This document shows, one piece after another, positions 1 through 7,554 of a DNA stretch of 12,353 nt (its first letter is position 1; each line of letters starts with the position of its first letter). The notes below the pieces were generated by a model. The model was given only the letters and a program-made list of their open reading frames with translations, ran no database searches and was not told where the DNA came from. The stretch is from Microdochium bolleyi (taxonomy: Eukaryota; Ascomycota; Sordariomycetes; Xylariales; Microdochiaceae), in contig KQ964342.1 in NCBI GenBank assembly GCA_001566295.1, positions 1 to 12,353 on the forward strand, read 5' to 3'. The position numbers and the translations under genes are program-made.

Positions 1-324
1 AGTTGAGAAAATGATGAAGGAAGAATACCCGTACGCAAATGGCGGGGGGCTGATCCATCTACTTGGGTGATCCACCCACTTGTGGAGTACGTTATCTACT
101 TGTTGCAGTTTTGATATATGTCTCCTTTGGTGGGTCTTCGGTTAAGCAAATATCTCATTGGAGACTCGAGCCCAGGACCCAGCACAGCAGCGTCGGGGGC
201 CTAGTTGAGAGAAGCGACACATCACAGTACTCACTCTCACAAGGAACCCTTGTTCTGCTGATTTCACATCTTGCGTTTAATGTTCTCTATTTTGGGTCTC
301 TCTATCAATTTGCTAAACAGGTGC
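1..324. other. 3' flank of copy-1 dehydrogenase, no gene seen
   Basis: This stretch lies downstream of the minus-strand dehydrogenase stop codon at 325-327. Short open frames cross it on the plus strand (one from 63 to 353), but they overlap the dehydrogenase 3' end, resemble no protein I know and have no intron or motif support. I see no repeat or RNA gene here. Confidence 0.5.
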
Positions 325-2027
325 TTACAGTTTCGGCATGCCGTCAATTGTGAGTGTTCCTGTTTTCTGAATCAGGTATTCCTCGATTGCAACAAACTTA
401 CCGGCTTCCTTACCGTAGCCAAACATTTTGATCCCACCAAAGGGAGACTCGGCGCACGAGGAGTTACCTGTAAGTGATGGTAAATTCTCGTGGTAAGACG
501 CCAGAGGGACATGAATTAATGTGATACGTACCAGTATTCATGCCAATCATGCCAGCATCGAGATTTTCCAAGCGCCTCCAGGTTCGGGCGACATCCCTTG
601 TGAAGATGTAGGATACTAAGCCCATCGACGTATCATTTGCCTTCTTCGCAACCTCCTCTTCAGTTTCGAACCTGTAGAGACCCAATAGAGGTCCAAAAAT
701 CTCTTCTTGGGATGCCATCATCTCAGAGGTCATTTCCGAGATGATCGTCGGTTCGAAGAAGTATCCCCTCAGGTTCTCCGGCTGCTTTCCCCCGCAAAGC
801 AACTTGCCTCCTTTGCTGACAGCGTCTGCGACCTGTTACTTCAGCTTGTCCACTCCACGGCTAGTGGTAAGCGGTCCCATTGTGGTTCCAGGTTCAGCCC
901 CGTGACCTACGCGGATTTTCTGGGTGGCTTCTAACACCATCTGCGTAAACCTATCATAGATGCCGCTTTGCAGGTAAACTCGGTTGGCGTGGGTGCATGC
1001 TTGGCCGGCTGTGCGCCACTTGAGGATCATGAGAGCCGCGAGCGCCTGATCCAGATCACCATCATTGAAGATAATGAAAGGGCAGTTGCCACCCAGCTCC
1101 ATGGTTATCTTCTTCAAGCCCTCACTGCAATGTCTCGCAACAATGCTGCCGACTCCCGTACTGCCGGTGAAGGTCACCTTGCGTGCCAACGGATGCTTGC
1201 AAAGTGCCTCGCTGACTGACGGGGTGTTGGCGTTATCGGTTGAGATGACGCTGAGAACACCAGGAGGCAGACCCGCGCGGAGAGAAAGGTCCGCCAGGGC
1301 CATGACACTGAAGGGAGTTTCCGGGGAAGGCTTGACGATCATGGTGCACCCTGCGGCCAGAGCGGCAGAAACCTTGCGGATGATCATGGCGACGGGGAGG
1401 TTCCAGGGAACAAGAGCAACGCTCACGCCGATCGGCTGCTTGATGACAAAGGTGCGGCGGTTGGATACAGCAGTTAAGGCAATGGAACCACGAATCTGTT
1501 CTGCCTCGCCAGCAAACCACCAAGCGAAGCCAAGGGCATAGTCGACCTCACCGACAGCCTCGGCCAGGGGCTTTCCGGTTTCGAATACGATCAGCTTACC
1601 GATATCCTCCCAGGCGTTGGTAATGAGTTCGTGCCACTTGATGAGAATTTTGGCTCGGTCGGGAGGATTAATGTGGCGGTAGCTTTCAAAGGCAGCGTGT
1701 GACAACTGGACATATTTGTCCACATCCCCGACCTCGTTCGCGGGACTGGTCGCCCAGATCCGACAAGATCCCGGGTCTTTGGTGGAGGTAAACAAAGCTT
1801 GTGTTAGCCAACATCCATTCTCATATCTTTCGAGTATCACGGCTCTGAACTCACCCTCAACATCAAATCGCTTTCCGGACTCGGATTGGACCCATTGGTC
1901 GTTTAACAGCGACTCCTCGTGGAGGAGGGCCGGATCGTCCAGCTGCGAGGAGGGAGATTAGTCGAGTTCCCAAGACATATCGGAAGTACCAGCGGGGGAC
2001 AACCTTGAATGGCAAATCTCGCGTCAT
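325..2027 (-). pseudogene. Succinate-semialdehyde dehydrogenase-like gene, copy 1, with an in-frame stop
   Basis: NAD(P)-dependent aldehyde dehydrogenase of the succinate-semialdehyde (SSADH) type, expected to oxidise succinate semialdehyde to succinate, the last step of GABA use. Proposed exons on the minus strand are 2027-2004, 1942-1855, 1776-532 and 467-325. Introns are 61, 78 and 64 bases; the first has an unusual GTTGTC donor. The joined frame is 500 codons, normal for the family. Visible residues are PWNLP (Asn163), MELGG (general base Glu264) and GQACTHANR (nucleophile Cys298). Codon 351 is TAA (836-838), in the middle of otherwise conserved sequence: VDKLK before it, QVADAVSKGGK after it, in the same frame. 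Downstream conserved blocks (EEIFGPLL, CAESPFGGIK) are intact. It is therefore a recent nonsense allele, a sequencing error or, less likely, a readthrough gene. A cut protein would lose the C-terminal part of the catalytic and oligomerisation region. It is transcribed divergently from the dehydrogenase at 3441. Confidence 0.85.
836..838 (-). other. Premature TAA stop inside the copy-1 dehydrogenase
   Basis: On the minus strand the codons run GAC AAG CTG AAG TAA CAG GTC GCA GAC. The frame on both sides is aldehyde dehydrogenase sequence, so this is a substitution-type lesion and not a frameshift. No plausible intron covers it: the nearby GTAACA would have AG acceptors only about 12-35 bases away. 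Confidence 0.9.
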
Positions 2028-2103
2028 TTTGTTTCCGTGAACGATAAATAGCTTAGCCAACTACTGAAGTATACCCAATGTCGACCGGGAGGTTCGACGG
2101 GAC

Positions 2104-2110
2104 TTATATA
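2104..2110 (-). promoter_or_regulatory. TATA box of the copy-1 dehydrogenase
   Basis: TATATAA on the minus strand, about 77 bases before the proposed ATG at 2027. The position is right for a fungal core promoter and supports that start codon. A CGATAA (HGATAR) lies between them at 2042-2047. Confidence 0.6.
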
Positions 2111-2909
2111 CTTGAGCACGCCATCTGACACGCCCGGCAATTTTGAACGTCAAAAAGTTCGATCATCGGGTGTTAGCCGCGGAGCAGGTCTTCTGTCAGC
2201 TTGCTTTGACAATGTGGAGAGGCATTGGCTGTGTAATTCTCCGCCCCGGGTCTCCCCGCACCTCAAGCCGCTTGTTAGTCAGTGAAGCCTTTGTCACAGT
2301 TTCCCGAGCTCCCTTTCCACGCAAGAATTACGAGGCCTCACTACTCAACGTGAATGGCCGACTATCGGAGAAGGCCCAAGTCTCCGTGAGGGGCTCCCAG
2401 GGCCGTTCCAGGCAGGAAAGGCTTCTGATAATCAAAAAGCACAAAAATGTCCACCGATAGCCTACCTGGTCCATCTACCGTATCCACTCACTCAAATTCG
2501 TCAGGAAGCTAGTCCGCAAATTCATACTATAAGTTATAGGGTTTAACCTTACCTACTTTTCCTTGACAGTTTAGCAGCCGTAGCGCGAGCTGGAAGCTGC
2601 AGGAGGTTACATAAACACAAAGGTGATCCGTATGGGGCACTCGGTGGTGCCAGGCCCATACTAGACGAATTGAATATGTGGATACAGTGTTTCGACAGGG
2701 TGTAGCCCTCCATCATCCACTCAGTTTGACACTTCGAGAATTCACTCATCTTCCTATCTAAGGGTACAGGGGTTCTTTGACCGTATCTCTAGCTTGGCAC
2801 TAGTGTAGATACAGCGGCGTGCTGACTCGTCCCTGAAACATTGTGACCCGGTTGTAACTCGAGTGTGTTAGGGTTTGCACGATGATGAGTGGTCGGAGCC
2901 CAAAGTGTG

Positions 2910-2938
2910 GGACCGGTACCGCATTTCATTGCCGGTCC
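2910..2938. promoter_or_regulatory. GGACCGG inverted pair, candidate regulator site
   Basis: GGACCGGTA at 2910-2918 faces TGCCGGTCC at 2930-2938, giving perfect 7-base arms GGACCGG/CCGGTCC with a 15-base spacer. The same two 9-mers recur in the other divergent promoter (7166-7174 and 7242-7250). Function is inferred from the recurrence. Confidence 0.4.
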
Positions 2939-2965
2939 AAGGACCCGCTTCTTGGGGGATGGGAA

Positions 2966-2977
2966 ATTGCCGCCGGC
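2966..2977 (-). promoter_or_regulatory. CCG/CGG element resembling yeast UAS-GABA
   Basis: ATTGCCGCCGGC on the plus strand. Its reverse complement, GCCGGCGGCAAT, matches twelve bases of the Saccharomyces GABA-response element as I recall it, the site of the Zn2Cys6 factor Uga3. It lies 464 bases before the ATG at 3441. The recalled consensus must be confirmed. Confidence 0.3.
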
Positions 2978-3362
2978 TTTCCGAGTATCCCTCGGATCAA
3001 AGGCCCTTAGAACCGGCACATACCTAGCTCGCTGTTCGTAAATGTTCGCCTTGAATAGCCGAGATAGGATCAACGGTCGGATGCGGAGCCAAGACGTGTT
3101 CGGAGTTGTTGGATGATGATGACCTTCAGCCCCACCCCCACCCCCCGGCCCGGTCCCTGTCCGGCTCGATATCCCTTGGTGGGGCCGGCTAGGTATTGTG
3201 ATGTCTTGGAACTGTCTGTTCCAAGGTTGGATATCCACCATTCGATCTCCGAGTTGCGAAGTACCGTAGGATTGAGGTAAATGCGCCGATTCCGGATAAA
3301 AAGCGCGCTCTATCTCTGTATATTAGTTGTGCCTGATCATATAGGTGTGATGTGGAAACGAA

Positions 3363-3409
3363 TTATCTCCCCGTATGACGACCGTTTCGATATACTCTTA
3401 TCCCTTATC
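3363..3409 (-). promoter_or_regulatory. Three HGATAR sites upstream of the malate/tartrate dehydrogenase
   Basis: TTATCT at 3363-3368 and CTTATC at 3397-3402 and 3404-3409 are GATA sites read on the minus strand. The last two are only seven bases apart, an arrangement favoured by AreA-type nitrogen GATA factors. They end 32 bases before the start codon, so part of the group may lie in the 5' leader. Confidence 0.4.
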
Positions 3410-3440
3410 TTGAGTTTGGTGGTGGTCCGACTTTCAAAAC

Positions 3441-4587
3441 ATGTCCGGCCCTGGCCGTTCTTATCGCATCGCATCCATTCCAGGAGATGGGATTGGGATT
3501 GAGGTCATAGGAGCGGCTTTGGAGGTGCTGGGGGCTGCCGCCAGGCAGTCTGGAAAGTACACGATCGAGGCAACACACATCCAATGGGGCACTACTTTCT
3601 ACAAGGAAACAGGCTCATACCTCCCAAAAGATTTCCAGTCTACCCTCAAGAAGTATGATGCCGTACTCTTCGGCGCCGTTGGGGATCCCGGTATGCCGTA
3701 TCCCTATGTGTCTGCAACTGTACGAGGTCACCATCGCCCTAGCTAACTCGCAGAACCTGCCAGACGTCCCTGACCATATTTCCCTCTGGGAGCTTCTGTT
3801 GAAGATGCGAGGCGGCATGCAGCTCTACGCCAACATCCGCCCTATTCGCTGCTTCACCAGGCCTAGGCTTGACGCCGACCCGTCCCATCTCGACTGGCTT
3901 TTTGTGCGGGAGAACAGCGAAGGCGAGTACGCTGGACACGGTGGACGGTCCCACGTGGGCCAGGACTGGGAGGTGGCTACCGACACCAATATCTACACCC
4001 GGCATGGCGTCCGCCGCATCATGCGATTCGCATTCAAGGCCGCTAGCAACCGGCCGAGGAAGTACCTAACGGTCGTCAGCAAGTCCAACGCTCTCCGAAA
4101 CGGACTCGTTCTCTGGGATGAGGTGGCTGCTGAGGTTTCCAAGGACTTCCCTAACGTTAAGTGGGATAAGGAGCTTGTGGACGCCATGACGGTCCGGATG
4201 GTCCAGAAGCCTTGGACTATCGATACGATTGTCGGTACGAACCTCCATATTGATATCCTCTCAGATCTCGCGGCGGCTTTAGCCGGATCCATCGGCATCG
4301 CATCATCTGCAAACCTGGACCCTGACCGCAAAAGCCCTTCGGTCTTCGAGCCCGTTCACGGCAGCGCCTTTGACATCATGGGCAAGGGCATCGCCAACCC
4401 CATTGGTGCCATTTGGGCCGCAGCGGATATGCTTGCTTGGCTTGGAGAACAGGAGTCGGCTGATGCCATCATGGGTGCTATCGAGCGCGTGTGCAAGGAA
4501 GAGAAGGTTACTGCAGATATGGGAGGCGAGTTGAACACCAAACAGGCCGCGGCTGCGATCTGCGAAGCCCTCTCAGCCACCAAGTAA
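3441..4587 (+). CDS. D-malate/tartrate dehydrogenase (decarboxylating), TtuC/DmlA type
   Basis: NAD-dependent beta-decarboxylating dehydrogenase of the isopropylmalate dehydrogenase superfamily. Exons are 3441-3690 and 3764-4587, with a 73-base intron (phase 1, GTATGC..CCAG); 357 residues, the family norm. The N-terminal IPGDGIG loop is at 13-19. Substrate-binding arginines are 99 (MRGGMQLYA), 109 (NIRP) and 132 (VREN). Catalytic residues are Tyr139 (SEGEYAG) and Lys190 (SKSN); the metal aspartates are 223, 247 and 251 (VDAM, HIDILSDL). The motifs NLHxDILSDLAAALAGS and HGSAFDIMGKG, the latter with Phe where leucine-pathway enzymes have Pro, point to the tartrate/D-malate branch and not to leucine synthesis. 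D-malate gives pyruvate, CO2 and NADH. The true substrate could be D-malate, tartrate or a substituted malate. The start has A at -3 and the IPGDGIG motif at the expected distance. No targeting peptide is obvious, so it is probably cytosolic. Confidence 0.9.
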
Positions 4588-5198
4588 TCAGGAGTTCGCG
4601 GCATCATGGGCAGAATACATTGGGTTGGATGGCATGCCGAATGGTGCTGGCCTTAACAAAATAGGCCAAAAGCAATGTAATTAAGATTATTGACTCTCCT
4701 CGCCCGGTTAGGACTCGAGAGTAGCCATAATGTTGAAATTCTGGTTCCTAGAAATTTACTGGAAGAGACCCAATTCCAACAGCAACATGTTACACCCAGG
4801 ACTCGTTTCTGTGCTTGAATTAGCGTAGGTGCTTATGTGAATGTGGTTTTTGCTGATTGAAATTGGTGAAGATTCCACAAATCCGGAAAGATTCTCGTGG
4901 CAGAGGTAGGTAGGTACCTGTAAAGGTACCGCCCCGTGTACGCCATGCCAATGATACGTCAATATCAATATAATGGCCCGTCTAAACAAAGTAGCGCAGT
5001 AAGGAACAGACCTGGTGACAGGAAGCTGGCGTTCCATCGCCCAACTGTTTGAGCTCACAGGTACGGTGATATATTCAACAATGTTGACATGCATCAAGAA
5101 CGTCGACAAGCTTGAGAATTGGATCAAATACTACGATGGATTCTCTACTTCAAACTCTATCGGGAAAGTAATTTTGACCAACACCATATGCTTGCCCC
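4588..5198. other. Convergent 3' flanks, 611 bases
   Basis: Lies between the stop of the plus-strand dehydrogenase and the stop of the minus-strand copy-2 dehydrogenase, so it should contain both 3' untranslated regions and polyadenylation sites. I see no supported gene; the short frames at 4756-5127 and 5015-5218 have no recognisable content. A perfect hairpin sits at 4913-4930. Confidence 0.5.
4913..4930. repeat. Perfect 7-base-pair hairpin with GTAA loop
   Basis: GGTACCT (4913-4919), GTAA (4920-4923), AGGTACC (4924-4930). The arms are exact reverse complements. Read on the plus strand the loop is of GNRA type. It lies in the convergent 3' region, so a role in 3'-end structure is possible but unproven. 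Confidence 0.5.
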
Positions 5199-7030
5199 TT
5201 ACTCAATTCCCGTCATAATCATCTTCGTGACAACGAACTCGTCGATGCCGTATTTGCTGCCCTCCCTGCCAAAACCGCTCTGTTTGACGCCACCAAAGGG
5301 AGCGACCGGATCACTAATAGCACCTGTAAATTTCTCCAGTCAGTTTTCCGGGCGATCTCATACAAATAGCAGGAACAGACGAAACAAACGTACCAACGTT
5401 CACACCAACCATGCCGACTTCGAGCGCCTCAGCAACACGCCAGCAGCGGCTCGAGTCCTTGCTGAAGAAATATCCGGCTAGACCAACTTCGGAATCGTTG
5501 GCCATATCGATGGCTTCCTGCTCATTGTCGAAGGGGAAGAATGCAGCGACGGGACCGAACGTCTCTTCAGAGCAGATCTTCATGCCAGGCTTCATATCAG
5601 CCAGGACAGTGATGCCGAAGAAGTTGGGTCCCAGGGAGAGACGCTCGCCACCGTGAACAACCCGAGCGCCCTTTGCCACGGCGTCCTTGACGTGATCATC
5701 CACCCTGGCTACGGCAAGACCGTGAATGAGGGGTCCATGAGTCGTCGTTTCGGCCATACCGTCTCCAACCTCGAACTTCTCAACGGTATCAACAACCATT
5801 GAGACGAACTTATCGTACACTTTGCGGTGTACTAGGATGCGGTTTGCACACACGCAGGTCTGCCCGGAGATACGGAACTTTGACGCAATAAGGCCGCGAA
5901 GAGCGATATCGAGATCAGCATCTTCAAAGACGATAAATGGGGCATTACCGCCAAGCTCGAAAGATACTTTCTTAAGAGTGGACGAGCACTGGTTCATCAG
6001 GAGCATCCCTACCCTTGTTGACCCAGTAAATGAAACCTTCTTGACGATGGGGTGCGTCGTGAGAACCTTTCCCACCGCCACAGTATTTTCCAGGGCGGTA
6101 ATAATATTGACGACGCCCTTGGGGAAGCCAGCTCGGTCAGCGAGTTCTGCTAGCGCGAGGGCTGTCAAGGGGGCTTCGGCGGGGGCTTTCACGACCACGG
6201 TACAACCGGCAGCCAATGCAGGCCCGGCCTTGCGGGTAATCATGGCGGCAGGGAAGTTCCAGGGAATAATAAGGCCGCAGACGCCCACAGGTTCTTTCTG
6301 GGTAATGATGCGACAGCTGGGGTTGCTAGCCTGAATGGTGTCGCCGTAGGTCCTGGGCGCCTCTTCGGAGAACCATTCGAGGAAGCCGGCGGCGTAGTTG
6401 ACTTCCGTCTTGGAATCCGCTAGGGGCTTGCCGTTCTCCCAGGTGATAATTCTTGCCAGGTCATCGGCATTCTCGATCATGAGCTCATACCAGCGGCGCA
6501 GAAGCCGGGCTCTCACCCTCGGCTGGGTCTTTCTGAAGGACACGAAGGCTTCCTGGGCGCGTTTGATTGCGGCTTCGGTGTCCTGCTCGTCAAACTCTGG
6601 ATATTTGGCGACTTCGACCAGAGTAGATGGATCTGGAAGAGGTTGTCAGTGAGATTTCGCTAACAAACAAGCAGCCATGGGACAATGACAATGAGCAAGG
6701 CAAGGAATGCCCTAATTGAGGAGTAGGGAGGATGCCGGAACATACTGTCAACTGCGAAGACCTTTCCTGACTTTGCTCCCACCCATTCTCTATTGACGAA
6801 GCATTGGGTCTTCAGCAGGGAGGGGTCGCGCAACTTTTGGAGAGGTCAGCAACAGGGTCCGCCGAGAAAAGGTCTGTGTGAGGTGCAAAGTGGTACGTAG
6901 TGTACTTTGACTTGCCTGCGAGATGTCTTGAACCGTGATGTTGGAAATGTCTTTCTCCTGAAAAAGGATTGTTGTCGGGCAGATAGAGATAATCCTACCG
7001 TCCAGCCGTGAGTACTCGATCACCGCTCAT
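5199..7030 (-). CDS. Succinate-semialdehyde dehydrogenase, copy 2 (intact)
   Basis: NAD(P)-dependent oxidation of succinate semialdehyde to succinate; Uga2/GabD family. Proposed minus-strand exons are 7030-7016, 6957-6916, 6833-6746, 6632-5394 and 5323-5199: 502 residues, family-typical. Introns are 58, 82, 113 and 70 bases. The second starts GCAAGT, a GC-AG intron; CTGAC lies near its 3' end. Domains run in aldehyde dehydrogenase order: FVNREWVGAKSGK near residue 35, PWNFP (Asn174), FTGSTRVG, FELGG (Glu274), SGQTCVCANR (nucleophile Cys308 plus the CxC partner), EETFGPV, PFGGVKQSGFGREGS. The GQTCVCANR signature is typical of SSADH. The main exon and C-terminus are secure. The first two exons are less so: they give MSGDREKD..ISQ joined to LRDPSLL and place the ATG at 7030. 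The phase-0 intron before LRDP matches the same site in copy 1. No mitochondrial presequence is evident. It shares a 524-base divergent promoter with the GABA transaminase, whose semialdehyde product it would oxidise. Confidence 0.92.
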
Positions 7031-7061
7031 GAAATTGCCTGGGGACCAGACAGGACGCAGC

Positions 7062-7073
7062 CCGCCGCGGCGG
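7062..7073. promoter_or_regulatory. CCGCCGCGGCGG palindrome
   Basis: A perfect 12-base palindrome of CCG/CGG triplets, 32 bases before the copy-2 dehydrogenase ATG and about 480 before the transaminase ATG. Zn2Cys6 activators bind such triplets, and the yeast GABA-response element has a similar CCGCCGGCGG core. The assignment to GABA control is inference. Confidence 0.4.
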
Positions 7074-7165
7074 CGGATTGATGGATTTATTCTTTGGCCC
7101 CTCATCAAAGTTGCGCATCGCGGAAGGGCTCCATTGTGCCGTTCGCCGATAGCGGTGGCGGGAGA

Positions 7166-7256
7166 GGACCGGTATGGAAAACCACATGTACCGGTCGCGC
7201 CTCTAAACATGACCGGCCACGGGCCGGTGAGGCCGGGTTTGTGCCGGTCCCGGTGC
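7166..7256. promoter_or_regulatory. Cluster of GGACCGG/CCGGTCC and ACCGGT motifs
   Basis: GGACCGGTA at 7166-7174, TACCGGTCG at 7189-7197, the inverted repeat at 7212-7228, TGCCGGTCC at 7242-7250 and an adjoining CCCGGTG. The first and fourth are identical to the two 9-mers in the other divergent promoter. This is a good candidate binding site for a cluster regulator. Confidence 0.4.
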
Positions 7257-7554
7257 GGGGATGGCGCAGGGAGGGGAAATGCGGATATACTGGAGCTCGT
7301 CAGGTGGCCCACCTACGATAGGTTCCGGGATCGAGGCGGCATAACGCAATGATCCTGGTGTCCCCAACAGTCGCGGCCATGAAAACAAATGTCATGGGGC
7401 AACGGCAACAATTGCCTTTACCATCCAACTTCTCCCCCTTGATAAGATCTGCTCCGGCTCCAAACCACCACCATCAACTCAAGTTTAACCATATTCTCAC
7501 ATTTCCAGACTTTCATCATCCAAAGATCGTCTTCTTCAAAAAAAGTCTGACAAA

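Larger units (their letters stand above)
2111..3440. promoter_or_regulatory. Long divergent intergenic region between copy-1 dehydrogenase and malate/tartrate dehydrogenase
   Basis: About 1.3 kb with no coding region I can support. Frames here, such as 2143-2460 plus and 2789-3241 minus, look like chance products. It holds a GGACCGG inverted pair (2910-2916 and 2932-2938), an ATTGCCGCCGGC element (2966-2977), a C-rich/G-rich tract (3130-3157) and three GATA-type sites just before the right-hand gene (3363-3409). The length and density of GC motifs suggest a regulated divergent promoter. Confidence 0.5.
7031..7554. promoter_or_regulatory. Bidirectional promoter of copy-2 dehydrogenase and GABA transaminase
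   Basis: The left half is very GC-rich, the right half pyrimidine- and A-rich, as before many fungal starts. It contains a 12-base CCG/CGG palindrome (7062-7073), five or more ACCGG/CCGGT motifs (7167-7256), a perfect ACCGGCC-ACG-GGCCGGT inverted repeat (7212-7228), and HGATAR sites at 7147-7152, 7316-7321 and 7440-7446 (TGATAAG). Head-to-head transaminase and dehydrogenase genes suggest shared induction. I see no clear TATA box for the transaminase. Confidence 0.6.

Noticed and set aside
63..353. Plus-strand 96-residue protein
   Set aside because: It overlaps the real 3' exon on the other strand and shows no motif or recognisable similarity.
464..802. Separate small minus-strand gene
   Set aside because: It is in the same frame as the copy-1 dehydrogenase, carries its C-terminal domain and begins only because of the TAA at 836-838; its last residues are intron read as protein.
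820..880. Intron hiding the TAA of the copy-1 dehydrogenase
   Set aside because: The adjacent GTAACA has AG sites only 12-35 bases away, too short for a fungal intron, and conserved protein sequence resumes directly after the stop.
2143..2460. Plus-strand 105-residue gene in the long intergenic region
   Set aside because: No ATG context, intron or motif support; composition looks random.
2789..3241. Minus-strand 150-residue frame
   Set aside because: Low-complexity Gly/Pro stretches come from the C-rich tract, and no domain is visible.
3441..4587. 3-isopropylmalate dehydrogenase of leucine synthesis
   Set aside because: The NLHxDILSDL and HGSAFDIMGKG motifs fit the tartrate/D-malate branch better, and the neighbours are GABA genes.
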